The notes below the pieces were generated by a model. That model worked only from the letters and a program-made list of their open reading frames with translations. It was not told the DNA's origin and ran no database searches. A stretch of DNA of 64,000 nt, from positions 1 to 64,000 of the forward strand of contig CAZBRS010000030.1 of NCBI GenBank assembly GCA_964494475.1. Reading direction: 5' to 3'. This document shows positions 20,271 to 30,971 of this stretch, one piece after another (within the stretch, counting starts at the first letter, position 1; the number at the start of each line of letters is the position of its first letter). Source of the DNA: CAZBRS01 sp964494475. GTDB lineage: Bacteria; Myxococcota_A; UBA9042; CAZBRS01. Made by a program: the position numbers and the translations under genes.

Positions 20271-21295
20271 ATGCACGCACCCCGCTGGTCGAAATCCCTC
20301 GCGCTCCTGACCCTGGGCGGCCTGCTCGCGCTCGCGTGCGGCAACGACGCCATCGAGACCGGCGAGGGTGACCTGCACGGCCTCGTCCGGGGCACCGTCG
20401 ACTACAACGGCGCGGCCGTCATCCAGCGCCTGGCCGTCGCCGTCTTCGACCAGGCCACCTACCCGCCCAAGACCATGCCCGTCGCCATGGCCTACCTCCC
20501 CGACGACGCGGTCGCTGCGGGCGTCGCCTTCCCCGCCAGCTACGAGGTGGGAGCGTTGCCCGAGGGCGATCTGTGGTACATGGTCTACGGCGACGTCGAC
20601 CCCACCGACGGCCCGCTGCCCAAGACCATCGATCCGGCCTCCGAGTGGGTCGGGCCCGTGACCATCGCGGGCGAGTCGACCACCTTCGAGAAGGATCTCA
20701 CGCTCGAAGACGGCCGCTGGCAGGGCCTCGACACCGACGTGATGGGCTACTTCGACGGCGTCGAGCCCGAGGTGGTCGACGACGTGCCCGCCGACGTGTC
20801 CGCCGATCTCACGCCCAAGGCGGGCAAGGCCACCNNNNNNNNNNNNNNNNNNNNNNNNNNNNNNNNNNNNNNNNNNNNNNNNNNNNNNNNNNNNNNNNNN
20901 NNNNNNNNNNNNNNNNNNNNNNNNNNNNNNNNNNCGACGTGCCCGCCGACGTGTCCGCCGATCTCACGCCCAAGGCGGGCAAGGCCACCCTGCACGGCAC
21001 CGTCACCTACGCCGGCACCCAGACCGGCAAGCTGGTCGTCATCGGCTTCAAGGACACGAACTTCGACAGCATGCCGACCCTCTTCCCGCCGTTCACGGCC
21101 GAGGACGCGTCCTTCCCGTTCCAGTACGTCACGAAGGACGTCGATCCGAAGACCAAGGCGGCGTACGCGTACCTCGACGTCGACCCGACCGACGGCATGA
21201 CCAACACCGACAAGGACCCGGTCAGCGCCACCGCCACGATCGACGTGGCCGCCGGCGACATCCAGAAGCTCGACCTGGTGATCGTCGATCCGTAG
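20271..21295 (+). CDS. Lipoprotein with two related beta-domains (interrupted by assembly gap)
   Basis: Exported lipoprotein with signal ALLTLGGLLALAC. Each half contains a strand module starting G-T-V-x-Y-x-G (GTVDYNGAAVIQRLAVAVFD and GTVTYAGTQTGKLVVIGFKD) and ending in a DVDPTDG loop, so the two halves look like an internal duplication. The second DVDPTDG is followed by MTNTDKDP, suggestive of Ca2+-binding loops. A run of 100 N (20835-20934) interrupts it. Deleting the N and one 55-bp copy gives 870 nt, exactly 290 codons. GGGAG lies before the ATG. The function is unknown. The TAG stop lies within the dispersed repeat at 21292. Confidence 0.75.
20780..20989. other. Scaffold gap (100 N) between identical 55-bp copies
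   Basis: 20780-20834 equals 20935-20989, with N at 20835-20934. The flanks are unique coding sequence, so one copy is artificial. Confidence 0.9.
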
Positions 21296-21343
21296 GGGCG
21301 CCCCTCGCGGGTGCCCGCCCGTGATCGCAGGGAGAGCCCCTAC
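21292..21343. repeat. Divergent GTAGGGG...CCCCTAC repeat between convergent genes
   Basis: A 52-bp element with inverted ends GTAGGGG and CCCCTAC and an internal GGGTGCCCGCCC. It is a relative of the 28-bp palindromes at 5181 and 51140. Its left TAG (21293-21295) ends the plus-strand lipoprotein gene, and its right end gives the TAG (21342-21340) of the minus-strand srkA gene. It may act as a bidirectional 3'-end hairpin. Confidence 0.7.
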
Positions 21344-22398
21344 GTCCCCTTCCGCTTCTCGATGTCCTCCCAGTCCCAGAACAGCTCGCTGTCAGCCTCG
21401 GCGGGATCGGCCACCGGCGAGGCGGGGATCTCGCCCAGATCCTCGCGGATGGCCGGCAGCAGGTCCTCCAGGTCGGTGGTCTGCTCGCTCCAGTAGTCGA
21501 GCGTGCCGAACTGGGGCCAGGTGAGGGGGAACACGGGGTCGTGCCAGCGGCGCGCGAGCCAGGCGGCGTAGCGCACCAGGCGCAGGCCGCGCAGGATCTC
21601 GATCCACGTCAACTGCTTCCGGTCGAAGGCCCGGAAGGTCTCGTAGGCCTCCAGGAAGACCTCGCGCTGCGCGCGAGCGTGGGCGTCGCGGCCGGGCAGC
21701 ACCATCCACACGTCCTGCACGGCGGGTCCCGTCACGAAGTCGTCGAAGTCGAGCAGGTGGAAGCGCCCTTCGCGGACCAGCAGGTTCCCTGGGTGGAAGT
21801 CGCCGTGCACGCGCAACACAGGGGCGCCCTCGAGTTCGCGATCGGCGATCTCGGCGATGGCGTTGGCGGCGGCCGCGTAGCGCGCGCGGAGCTCCTCCGG
21901 GATCACCCCGTTGGCCAGCAGCCACCCGAGCTCTTCGCGGATGTAGGTGTCGGCGTCCAGCGCCACGCGGTGCACCGCCCTGGTGCGCGCCCCCACGTTG
22001 TGCATGCGCGCCACCAGCATGCCCAGGCGCTCCACGTGCTCGTCGGTGAACTCGTCGGGGGCGCGCCCGCCCTTCCGGTCGTACAGGCAGTACCAGATGC
22101 CCTCGACGCGCTTCAGCGTGGTGCCGTCGGGGAAGGTGCGGTGCCCGCAGATGGGCACCTCGTCGGCCTCGAGGTCACGCATGAAGGCGTGCTCCTCGCG
22201 AATCTGCGCCTCGCTCCAGCGCCCCGGGCGGTAGAACTTGGCCACCACGTGGTCGCCGTCGCGCAGCTCGACATCGTAGACGCGGTTCTCGAACGAGTTG
22301 AGCGGGTGGCACCCGGCGTTGCACGACAGGCCCCCGGCCTCCACGGCCTCGAGCACGCGATCGGGGGTGAGGTTCAGGAAGAGATCGGTGGTGGTCAT
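21340..22398 (-). CDS. srkA: SrkA/YihE-type stress-response Ser/Thr kinase
   Basis: A 352-residue cytosolic kinase of the APH-like fold. SrkA (RdoA/YihE) in enterics phosphorylates protein Ser/Thr and protects against envelope and oxidative stress. Family marks are an N-terminal NSFENRVYDVEL nucleotide-binding strand pair, FYRPGRWS with the Lys of VVAKFYRPG, the catalytic loop RVHGDFHPGNLL (Asp base) and the metal-binding DFDDFVTGP. TWPQFGTLDYWSEQ is a typical C-terminal stretch. The ATG at 22398 overlaps the rsmH stop by 4 nt, so it is translated after rsmH. Its stop codon lies inside a dispersed palindromic repeat. Confidence 0.9.
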   Translation of the reverse strand: MTTTDLFLNLTPDRVLEAVEAGGLSCNAGCHPLNSFENRVYDVELRDGDHVVAKFYRPGRWSEAQIREEHAFMRDLEADEVPICGHRTFPDGTTLKRVEGIWYCLYDRKGGRAPDEFTDEHVERLGMLVARMHNVGARTRAVHRVALDADTYIREELGWLLANGVIPEELRARYAAAANAIAEIADRELEGAPVLRVHGDFHPGNLLVREGRFHLLDFDDFVTGPAVQDVWMVLPGRDAHARAQREVFLEAYETFRAFDRKQLTWIEILRGLRLVRYAAWLARRWHDPVFPLTWPQFGTLDYWSEQTTDLEDLLPAIREDLGEIPASPVADPAEADSELFWDWEDIEKRKGT

Positions 22399-23468
22399 GG
22401 GGCCTTCCTCGCGAAGCGCAGGCGCGCGGGCGCCGCGCGGTTGTTGCGGTACACTTCGTCTTTCGACGCGCGGACGGGCTCGTCCGACACCTCGGCGTAG
22501 ACGCCGCTCGACAGGCCGTCGCGGAAGGCCTCCTTCACCCGCCGGTCCTCGCCGCTGTGGAACGAGAGGATGGCCACGCGTCCGCCCGGGTTCAGCACGC
22601 GGGGCAACGTGCGCAGCAGCTTCGCGAGCACGCCCAGCTCGTCGTTCACCAGGATGCGCAGGGCCTGGAAGGTGCGCGCGGCGGGGTGCGGGCCCGCGTC
22701 GCCGGCCTTCGCGCGCTCGCGCCACGCCACCGGGTCGAGGCCCTTGGCCCGCAGCACCAGCTCGGACAGCTCGCGCGTTCGGGTCAGCGGGCCGCGCGCC
22801 AGGCGACCCTGCACCGCGCGAGCCACGGCCGTGGCGTCGGGCTCGTCGGCGGTCTCCTCCAGGGCCGCGCGGAGCTGCTCCTCGGACAGGCGCGCCAGCC
22901 AGTCGGCCGCCGTGCGCGGCAGGCGCGGGTCGAGGCGCAGATCGAGGGGGCCGTCCTTGCGGAACGAGAAGCCGCGCGCGGGGTCGTCGAGCTGCATGCT
23001 CGACACGCCCAGGTCGGCCAGCAGCCCGTCGACGCCGGGCAGCCCGAGCTCGGCCAGCACGCCGGGCAGGTCGCGGAAGTTTCGACGGAAGAGGCGCACC
23101 TCGGCGGGCGCGTCGGCCAGCCGTGCGCGCGTGCGCTCGAGCTGGTCGCCGTCCACGTCGAGGCCGATCAGCAGCCCGTCGGGCGCCACGCGCTCGGCCA
23201 GTCGGCGCGCGTGCCCTCCGTAGCCGAGCGTCGCGTCGACCACCACCTGGCCCGGCGCCAGCGCCAGGGCCTCCTGCACCTCGTCGACCAGGATGGGCAC
23301 GTGGGTGCCGGCCGGCGTGTGCCCCTTCGAGGCCAGCTTCGCCGCCAGATCGGGGTGCCGCTCGATGGCGTGCTCCTTGTACTTCTGGTCGAATCTCCGC
23401 GGATACGCCCCCGCGTAGCGGGGTCGCCTGCGATGTTCGCCCCTGCCCTCGTCAGCGCCCGTGGACAC
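22395..23468 (-). CDS. rsmH: 16S rRNA (cytosine(1402)-N4)-methyltransferase
   Basis: SAM-dependent enzyme that methylates N4 of C1402 in the ribosomal decoding site. Signatures are HVPILVDEV, the SAM loop VVDATLGYGGHARRL, LADLGVSSMQLDDPARGFSF, TFQALRILVNDELG, and the near C-terminal ILSFHSGEDRRVKEAF. It has 357 residues from a GTG at 23468. The first ~55 residues are a non-conserved basic extension, so a later start is possible. In most bacteria rsmH begins the dcw cell-division cluster. Here it stands apart, coupled to srkA. Confidence 0.93.
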   Translation of the reverse strand: MSTGADEGRGEHRRRPRYAGAYPRRFDQKYKEHAIERHPDLAAKLASKGHTPAGTHVPILVDEVQEALALAPGQVVVDATLGYGGHARRLAERVAPDGLLIGLDVDGDQLERTRARLADAPAEVRLFRRNFRDLPGVLAELGLPGVDGLLADLGVSSMQLDDPARGFSFRKDGPLDLRLDPRLPRTAADWLARLSEEQLRAALEETADEPDATAVARAVQGRLARGPLTRTRELSELVLRAKGLDPVAWRERAKAGDAGPHPAARTFQALRILVNDELGVLAKLLRTLPRVLNPGGRVAILSFHSGEDRRVKEAFRDGLSSGVYAEVSDEPVRASKDEVYRNNRAAPARLRFARKAP

Positions 23469-23490
23469 CGGCCGTCTCCTCCTCTATGAT
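23462..23490 (+). promoter_or_regulatory. Promoter of the YfaP-like lipoprotein gene
   Basis: TGGACA (23462-23467), a 17-nt spacer and TATGAT (23485-23490) lie 45 nt before the ATG at 23536. The -35 overlaps the first codons of the divergent rsmH gene, so the two may interfere. Confidence 0.5.
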
Positions 23491-23535
23491 CCACCCCATT
23501 CGGGCTTTCCGGCCTCCGCGTCAAGGAAGAAGCTC

Positions 23536-26400
23536 ATGACCGCTCTGCGCCCCGTCCGCGTCCTCCTCTTCGTGGGTGCGTTCGTGCTCGTCGCCTGCTC
23601 CTCGTCGGGCGGCGGCGCCGACGCCGGCGACGTCCCTCCGTCCGAGCTGCCCGTCGACGTGGCGACCGACGGCGCCGACCTCCCCGACGTCCCGACCGAC
23701 CACCCCGAGCTCGACGTCCCGGCCGACGAGCAGGGCGGCGGCACCGACCCGGGCGCCGGAGGAGACACCGACGGCACGCTCCTGCCCATGAAGAAGATCC
23801 GCTTCTCGGCGCCCACCGAAGGCGCCACGGCCACCGGCACGGTGCGCGTCGAGATCGAGACGGTCGACGGCTCCGAGTGGCTGGTCGACGAGGTGGTGGT
23901 CGCCCTGAACGGCTCTCCCATCTTCACCGACACCAAGCTGCCCACGGGCTTCCTGCTCGACACGCGCGAGCACCCGGCCGGCCCTGCCTTCCTCGAGGCC
24001 GCGGCGCGCATCCAGGAGCAGTACGAGACCGCGGTGGCCGATCTGACCCTCGCCAACGCGTCCTACCGCTTCGTGCGCGTCTTCCCCGACCACCCCACGT
24101 ACGCCAACGGCAAACCCGTGCAGATCGAGGTCGACCTCGGCGCCCCCGGCATCAAGCTCACGCCCGACTTCTCGTTGCTCGACAGCGCCTTCGACGCCGA
24201 CCTGGTCTCGATCAACGATCGCGGCGACGGCACGTACCTGGTGGCCTACACCGTGAACGGCTCCAACACCCGCCCCGACGGCGAGTACCCGGTGCCCCTC
24301 ACGGCGTCGCACGGAGGCTTCGACGAGACCTACAGCGGCGCGCGGGTGCGCCTGCAGAACCAGTTGAACTCGCCCCTGCGGGTGCTGGGAGCGCTGCAGG
24401 TCGACGAGGAGCCCCCGGCGGTGTCGACCGACGTGGCGCGCGCGCCGCGCGTGCTCAAGATCTCCGGCAACGACCAGATCATCGCAGGCGGTACGGCCAG
24501 CCTGAAGGTGACGGCCTCCGATCCCCAGGGCGCCCACGAGGTGGTGGGGCTGCTCTTCGAGGTCACGGGCCTCAAGCAGGACGGGCACAGCCTGCCCTAC
24601 CACGGCTTCTACCAGGTCCCCCTCGAGTTCTTCGCCGGCGACGCAGAGGTCACGCTGCACTTCGACACCGCGGGGCGCGCCGAGAGCGAGTACAAGACCT
24701 TGCAGAAGCTCGAGTTGGCGGTGTCGGCCCTCGATCCCCTGGGCCTGCGCAGCGCGCCCCTCGAGTACGTGTTCACGGTGAACCACCAGGCCGCCTCGGG
24801 CGACGTGCAGGTCAGCGTCTCGTGGGACACGGCCTCCGACGTCGACCTCCACGTGGTCGAGCCCAAGGCCGACGGCGCTCCCGGCGGCGCCAACGAAGAG
24901 ATCTACTACTCCGACAAGGAGGGCCCGCAGGGCGGCACGCTCGACCTCGACTCGAACGCCGGGTGCGGCATCGACGGCGTGAACAACGAGAACGTCACCT
25001 GGGACGAGGTCGACCCGCCGGCCGGCACCTACCGTGTCTACGTCGACTACTGGTCGTCCTGCGACGTGTGGGGGCCCGAGAGCACCCACTGGATCGTGAC
25101 GGTCAAGAACTGCGGGACGGCCGAGATGTTCGAGGGTTCGTTCGGCTCCGAGCAGAGCAACGGGGGCTCGAAGTGCCTCGAGGACAACACCGACTGCCAG
25201 CTCGTGACCGAGTTCGACTCCGACTGCGGCGGCTACGTGTACGGCGACGTGCGCTTCGAGGATCGCACCTTCGACGAGCAGGGTTTCCGTGCCCGCAGTT
25301 GGCGTCCGGTGCGCCACTCGCGTGTCGAGGTGCGGCGCCAGAACGACAACGCGGTGCTGGCCACCGGCACCACCGACGGCCTGGGGCACTACGCCATCAA
25401 CTTCGGCAACAACGGCGCCGCCGGCGTGTACGTGCGCGTCTTCACCCAGACCGATCTCGACGAAGGCCTGCGCAGGGTGGCCGTCCGCAACCACCCCAAG
25501 TTCGGCATCGTCTACTCGTTCGCGGCCCCCGCCTTCGACGAGACCCTGGCCGAGACCCACCACCTGAACATCGACATCCCCGAGACCGACGCCACGGGGC
25601 TCGGCATCGCGGGCGCCTTCAACATCTTCGACGTGCTCGTGTCGGGGCACGACCTCCTCCGGCGCATGACCGGCCGCAGCCTGAAGGCGCTCGACGCCTA
25701 CTGGCAGACGGGCGCCGACACGACCGAGACCTCCTACTGCTCCAAGAAGCGCTACGACGACGGCCTCTGCTCCAACCTGGGCACGCTCTCGATCCAGGGC
25801 CGCGACGACGACCGCGACGAGTTCGACGACTGCGTCATCCTGCAGGAGCTCTTCCGCTTCGCCGAAGACCAGCTCTCCATCTCCGACGACCCGGGTGGCG
25901 CCCACGACGGCAGCCGCGACGATCCGCTGCGCGCCTGGGGCAACGGCGTGTCGATGTTCTTCGCGTCCAACACCCTGGGCGTGCCGTACTTCGTGAACAA
26001 GGGCCGCTACGGGGTCACGCGCTTCTACGACCTCGAGGCCATGGCCAGCCCCTTCGCCTTCCGCACCTCCGACGGCGCCATGACCGGCCGCGTGTCCGAG
26101 TACCTGGTGGCCGCCGCGCTCTGGGATCTGGCCGACGGCCCGACGAGCCCCGCCCCGAGCGGCGTCGAGGGGGACGACGACGGCGTCCAGGGCAAGGCGC
26201 TCGGCATCTACGACAGCGTCTTCCACTACCTGAACAAGCCGAACCTGGGCGGGGGCGAGCGCGGCGTCGCCGGACGCGATCTCGTCGACTTCCTCGACGG
26301 TTGGCTCTGCCGCGGCCACGCGAGCGCCGACGCGCTGAAGGCCATCCTCGACGGCCGCCAGTACCCCTACGACATGGCCGCCCCGAGCAGTTGCCTCTAG
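23536..26400 (+). CDS. Large lipoprotein with YfaP/DUF2135-like and Ca-binding-like regions
   Basis: A 954-residue exported lipoprotein with lipobox FVLVAC and an Asp/Pro/Val-rich linker. Residues ~85-420 form several Ig-like segments. The central part (about 430-560) has the YfaP/DUF2135 pattern: VSVSWDTASDVDLHVVEP, then EIYYSDKEG, GGTLDLDSNAGC and GTYRVYVDYWS. A carboxypeptidase-regulatory-like strand region follows (RHSRVEVRRQ, TGTTDGLGHYAIN). The last ~330 residues look like a helical, protease-like domain (VILQELFRFAEDQLS), but no HExxH is visible. AAGGAAG precedes the ATG at 23536. It may be a surface protein that acts on or binds host or cell-wall material, which is unproven. Confidence 0.75.
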   Translation: MTALRPVRVLLFVGAFVLVACSSSGGGADAGDVPPSELPVDVATDGADLPDVPTDHPELDVPADEQGGGTDPGAGGDTDGTLLPMKKIRFSAPTEGATATGTVRVEIETVDGSEWLVDEVVVALNGSPIFTDTKLPTGFLLDTREHPAGPAFLEAAARIQEQYETAVADLTLANASYRFVRVFPDHPTYANGKPVQIEVDLGAPGIKLTPDFSLLDSAFDADLVSINDRGDGTYLVAYTVNGSNTRPDGEYPVPLTASHGGFDETYSGARVRLQNQLNSPLRVLGALQVDEEPPAVSTDVARAPRVLKISGNDQIIAGGTASLKVTASDPQGAHEVVGLLFEVTGLKQDGHSLPYHGFYQVPLEFFAGDAEVTLHFDTAGRAESEYKTLQKLELAVSALDPLGLRSAPLEYVFTVNHQAASGDVQVSVSWDTASDVDLHVVEPKADGAPGGANEEIYYSDKEGPQGGTLDLDSNAGCGIDGVNNENVTWDEVDPPAGTYRVYVDYWSSCDVWGPESTHWIVTVKNCGTAEMFEGSFGSEQSNGGSKCLEDNTDCQLVTEFDSDCGGYVYGDVRFEDRTFDEQGFRARSWRPVRHSRVEVRRQNDNAVLATGTTDGLGHYAINFGNNGAAGVYVRVFTQTDLDEGLRRVAVRNHPKFGIVYSFAAPAFDETLAETHHLNIDIPETDATGLGIAGAFNIFDVLVSGHDLLRRMTGRSLKALDAYWQTGADTTETSYCSKKRYDDGLCSNLGTLSIQGRDDDRDEFDDCVILQELFRFAEDQLSISDDPGGAHDGSRDDPLRAWGNGVSMFFASNTLGVPYFVNKGRYGVTRFYDLEAMASPFAFRTSDGAMTGRVSEYLVAAALWDLADGPTSPAPSGVEGDDDGVQGKALGIYDSVFHYLNKPNLGGGERGVAGRDLVDFLDGWLCRGHASADALKAILDGRQYPYDMAAPSSCL

Positions 26401-26413
26401 TCTTTCGGAAAAA

Positions 26414-26441
26414 AAAGGGGGAGCCTTTCGACTCCCCCTTT
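26414..26441 (-). terminator. Intrinsic terminator after tRNA-Pro (bidirectional stem)
   Basis: A perfect 10-bp stem, AAAGGGGGAG with CTCCCCCTTT around an 8-nt loop. Read on the minus strand it runs into eight T residues, a textbook terminator for the tRNA-Val...tRNA-Pro transcript. On the plus strand it lies 13 nt past the YfaP-like gene stop and could also help end that transcript. Confidence 0.85.
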
Positions 26442-26449
26442 CTTCTCGG

Positions 26450-26524
26450 TCGGGGCGGCTGGATTTGAACCAGTGGCCCCCAGACCCCCAGTCTGGTGCG
26501 CTAACCAGGCTGCGCTACGCCCCG
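26450..26524 (-). tRNA. tRNA-Pro (GGG)
   Basis: The cloverleaf folds on the minus strand: acceptor CGGGGCG/CGCCCCG, D arm GCGC/GCGC, anticodon stem CCAGA/TCTGG around CTGGGGG (anticodon GGG), and T loop TTCAAAT. The discriminator is A. The 3' CCA is not encoded (CCG follows). A strong terminator lies 9 nt downstream. Confidence 0.95.
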
Positions 26525-26585
26525 ACACGACGTCGCCCCCGAGAGGGCGACGAGCTTTTTACCTCAAAGAACGGCGCGCGTCAAC

Positions 26586-26939
26586 CTACGCGCCACCGAG
26601 GAGTCGCTGGATCGCCCGCAACTCCTCCACAATCTCTCGGATCGAGGGCCCGGCCGCCGGACCGTCGACGGCCTCGTTCGACGTGGCCTCGGCGCGGGGC
26701 GGCAGCCCCTCGGTCTGGATGATTCGCCTCAACTTGCGCACCGAGACGCCCTGGTCGACCACCAGGAACTTCACGCGCGCCAGCTTGTCAACGTCCTCGG
26801 CCGAATACACCCGTTGCCCGCCGCGGTTCCGATCCGAGAGCTTGAGCGGAAGCTCCTGCTCCCAGTAGCGGATCACGTGGGGCCGAGTCCCGAGGATCTC
26901 CGCGACCTCTCCGATCTTGCGAAAGACGGCGTCGGCCAC
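26586..26939 (-). CDS. MerR-family regulator, IhfA-linked type
   Basis: A 117-residue DNA-binding protein with a MerR winged helix: KIGEVAEILGTRPHVIRYWE, then RNRGGQRVYSAEDVDKLARV. A short dimerisation helix (SVRKLRRIIQTEG) and an Ala/Pro-rich tail follow. No Cys ligand set for metals is present. This is the short MerR protein found beside ihfA in many Proteobacteria and Deltaproteobacteria, whose target is generally unassigned. It lies 21 nt downstream of ihfA and before tRNA-Pro on the same strand, so it probably belongs to the infC transcript. Confidence 0.9.
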   Translation of the reverse strand: MADAVFRKIGEVAEILGTRPHVIRYWEQELPLKLSDRNRGGQRVYSAEDVDKLARVKFLVVDQGVSVRKLRRIIQTEGLPPRAEATSNEAVDGPAAGPSIREIVEELRAIQRLLGGA

Positions 26940-26960
26940 GGCAGGAGTCCCGAACCCGGC

Positions 26961-27242
26961 CTAGCCGTGATTCAAGGACTTCTTCAGCACCTGGCTCGGC
27001 TTGAACGACAGGACGCGACGCGCCGAGATGGTGATTTCGTCGCCCGTCTTGGGGTTGCGGCCGACCCGCTGGTTCTTGGCCTTGACCACGAAGTTGCCGA
27101 AGCCCGAGACCTTGACCTTGTCGCCGTCCTGCAGCGTGTCCTTCATGACCTCGAAGACCATGTCCACCAACTCGGACACTTCCTTCTTCGAGAATCCACC
27201 AAGCTTCTCGTACACGGACTCGATGATGTCGCCCTTCGTCAT
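26961..27242 (-). CDS. ihfA: Integration host factor alpha-type HU/IHF protein
   Basis: A 93-residue DNA-bending protein. The HU/IHF fold is complete: MTKGDIIESVYEKLG, the dimer helix EVSELVDMVFEVMKDTL, GFGNFVVKAKNQRVGRNPKT with the minor-groove intercalating Pro, and KPSQVLKKSL. The order rplT-ihfA-merR is the usual place for ihfA, but here pheS and pheT, which commonly sit between rplT and ihfA, are absent. The ATG at 27242 is preceded by GGGAGGGAG. Confidence 0.92.
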   Translation of the reverse strand: MTKGDIIESVYEKLGGFSKKEVSELVDMVFEVMKDTLQDGDKVKVSGFGNFVVKAKNQRVGRNPKTGDEITISARRVLSFKPSQVLKKSLNHG

Positions 27243-27261
27243 CTCTCCCTCCCGCGGTGAG

Positions 27262-27606
27262 CTATCGGACTGAGTCGAGGATCTTCTTGAACGTATCCGG
27301 CTCGTGGTACGCGATATCGGCCAGCACCTTGCGGTCCAGCGCGATGGACGCCTTCTTCAGGGCCTCCATCAGGACGCTGTACTTCGTGCCGTACGCGCGG
27401 GCCGCCGCGTTGATGCGGACGATCCACAGGCGGCGGAAGTCGCGCTTGCGGGCGCGGCGGTCGCGGTAGGCGAACGCCATGGCGCGGTTCACGCGCTCCA
27501 TCGCGGTGCAGATGCATTTCGAGCCCGTACCGTAGAAACCCTTGGCCCGGCGCAGGATTGCCTTGCGGCGGGCGCGGGAGGCCACGTTGTTCGTTGCGCG
27601 CGTCAT
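27262..27606 (-). CDS. rplT: 50S ribosomal protein L20
   Basis: A 114-residue L20 with the conserved core AYRDRRARKRDFRRLWIVRI and INAAARAYG, followed by LKKASIALDRKVLADIA. L20 binds 23S rRNA domain II early in 50S assembly and in several bacteria represses the infC-rpmI-rplT mRNA. The N-terminus (MTRATNNVASRARRKAIL) departs from the usual MPRVKRG form. It has a short spacing to rpmI (27 nt) upstream and ihfA (19 nt) downstream. Confidence 0.97.
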   Translation of the reverse strand: MTRATNNVASRARRKAILRRAKGFYGTGSKCICTAMERVNRAMAFAYRDRRARKRDFRRLWIVRINAAARAYGTKYSVLMEALKKASIALDRKVLADIAYHEPDTFKKILDSVR

Positions 27607-27633
27607 GTCAAACCTCCAAACCCAAACCGGCGA

Positions 27634-27831
27634 TCAAGCGTACGGAAGCAGCCCCTTCATGGCGCGGGCCGAGGCGGCGGAGACGACCACGCTCTTGTTG
27701 AGGCGGCGCTTCCGCTTGGCGCTCTTCTTGGCCAGCAGGTGGCTGTGGAAGGCGCTGACTCGCATCACCTTCCCGGTCCCCGACTTGCGCAGCCTCTTGG
27801 CCGCGCCCCTGTGCGTCTTCAGCTTCGGCAT
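27634..27831 (-). CDS. rpmI: 50S ribosomal protein L35
   Basis: A 65-residue, highly basic protein, MPKLKTHRGAAKRLRKSGTG at the start and then AFHSHLLAKKSAKRKRRLNK. This is the L35 signature and full length. It lies between infC and rplT, the universal order of this operon. Confidence 0.97.
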   Translation of the reverse strand: MPKLKTHRGAAKRLRKSGTGKVMRVSAFHSHLLAKKSAKRKRRLNKSVVVSAASARAMKGLLPYA

Positions 27832-27858
27832 GTTCGACCTCTCGCTGCTAGCGGCCCG

Positions 27859-28401
27859 TTACTTCGCGGCCTTCTTCTTCCCGGGGGCCAGCACCATGAA
27901 CATGATGCGGCCCTCCATCTTGGGCTCCAACTCCACCACGGCGGCCTCGCCCAGGGCCTTCGACACGCCCACGAGCTTCTCCATGGCGGCGTTCGCGTAC
28001 ATGACCTCGCGACCGCGGAAGCGCATGGTGACCTTGACCTTGTCGCCTTCGTCCAGGAACTTGCGGATCTGCACCATCTTGGTCTGCAGGTCGTGCTCCT
28101 CGGTCTTGGGGCGGAACTTGATCTCCTTCACCTCGACCACGGTCTGCTTCTTCCGGGCTTCCTGCTGTCGCTTGGACTGGATGTACTTGTACTTCCCGTA
28201 GTCCATGATCTTGCAGACCGGCGGGTTCGCCGTGGCTCCGACCTCGACGAGGTCGAGGCCGCGCTCTTCGGCGATCGCCAGGGCCTGCTCGATGCCCAGG
28301 ATCCCGAGTTGCTCTCCATCGTCCGCGATTACACGGACTTCGGGAACACGGATCATCCGATTGATTCGGACGTCCTTCTCTTTTCCAGCTTCCTTCGTCA
28401 C
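27859..28401 (-). CDS. infC: Translation initiation factor IF-3
   Basis: A 180-residue IF-3, which keeps 30S subunits free and proofreads initiator tRNA. The N-domain has RINRMIRVPEVRVI and LDLVEVGATANPPVCKIMDY, followed by the linker KYKYIQSKRQQEARKKQ. The C-domain has VKEIKFRPKTEEHDL and VTMRFRGREV. The frame opens with GTG at 28401, placed 4 nt after GGAGGA, rather than the rare AUU used for autoregulation in E. coli. The gene follows tRNA-Val by 33 nt on the same strand. Confidence 0.96.
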   Translation of the reverse strand: MTKEAGKEKDVRINRMIRVPEVRVIADDGEQLGILGIEQALAIAEERGLDLVEVGATANPPVCKIMDYGKYKYIQSKRQQEARKKQTVVEVKEIKFRPKTEEHDLQTKMVQIRKFLDEGDKVKVTMRFRGREVMYANAAMEKLVGVSKALGEAAVVELEPKMEGRIMFMVLAPGKKKAAK

Positions 28402-28434
28402 CGTCCTCCGGTCCCTGGTGGGTCCGTTGCTTTC

Positions 28435-28509
28435 TGGTAGGCGCGCGCGGTTTCGAACCGCGGACCTCTACCGTGTCAAGGTAGCGCTCTCCCCCTGAGC
28501 TACGCGCCT
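28435..28509 (-). tRNA. tRNA-Val (GAC)
   Basis: On the minus strand: acceptor AGGCGCG/CGCGCCT, D arm GCTC...GAGC, anticodon stem CTACC/GGTAG around TTGACAC (anticodon GAC), T arm CGCGG-TTCGAAA-CCGCG, discriminator A and an encoded CCA. It precedes infC, so the leader of the infC message probably arises by processing of this tRNA. Confidence 0.96.
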
Positions 28510-28543
28510 GAAGCCAACCCGCCCGGCAGGCAGGTAAGGCGGC

Positions 28544-28571
28544 ATGATAACGAATGTGATCGGGCTGTCAA
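28544..28571 (-). promoter_or_regulatory. Promoter of the tRNA-Val/infC operon
   Basis: On the minus strand TTGACA (28571-28566), a 16-nt spacer and TATCAT (28549-28544) lie about 35 nt upstream of the tRNA-Val 5' end. It is a near-consensus housekeeping promoter. Confidence 0.65.
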
Positions 28572-28604
28572 GCGATTTGGGCTCGGCCTCCCGATCTTTT
28601 CCCT

Positions 28605-28632
28605 TTGACACCGCGACGCTATTCCTTACTAT
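28605..28632 (+). promoter_or_regulatory. Promoter of rpsA
   Basis: TTGACA (28605-28610), a 16-nt spacer and TACTAT (28627-28632). It implies a leader of about 115 nt before rpsA, rich in GC inverted repeats, which could carry S1 autoregulation (inference). Confidence 0.6.
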
Positions 28633-28753
28633 GATGCGCCTCACGCCCTCCCCGGGAAGGTCCCGGAGAGGGTTCCCTCCATCGCTCGGGGCGACGAGGG
28701 GTTTCCGCCGACGCTCGGGGCGTACGGCGCACGGATCAGCAGGAGTCAACCGC

Positions 28754-30843
<2,090 letters not shown>

Positions 30844-30909
30844 TCCCTCCCGTCCCCCCTCCCAACCCGTTCGATCCCGCTTCCACGGCGCTCAGCGAGC
30901 GGCATCCCG

Positions 30910-30939
30910 TTGACTTGCGCCCGGCGCACTCTATATACT
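30910..30939 (+). promoter_or_regulatory. Promoter of the Hxs operon
   Basis: TTGACT (30910-30915), an 18-nt spacer and TATACT (30934-30939), 32 nt before the hxsD ATG. An overlapping TATATA gives a 16-nt alternative. Confidence 0.6.
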
Positions 30940-30971
30940 CGCGCCTCGCCCAACCACCTGCGTGGGACGCC

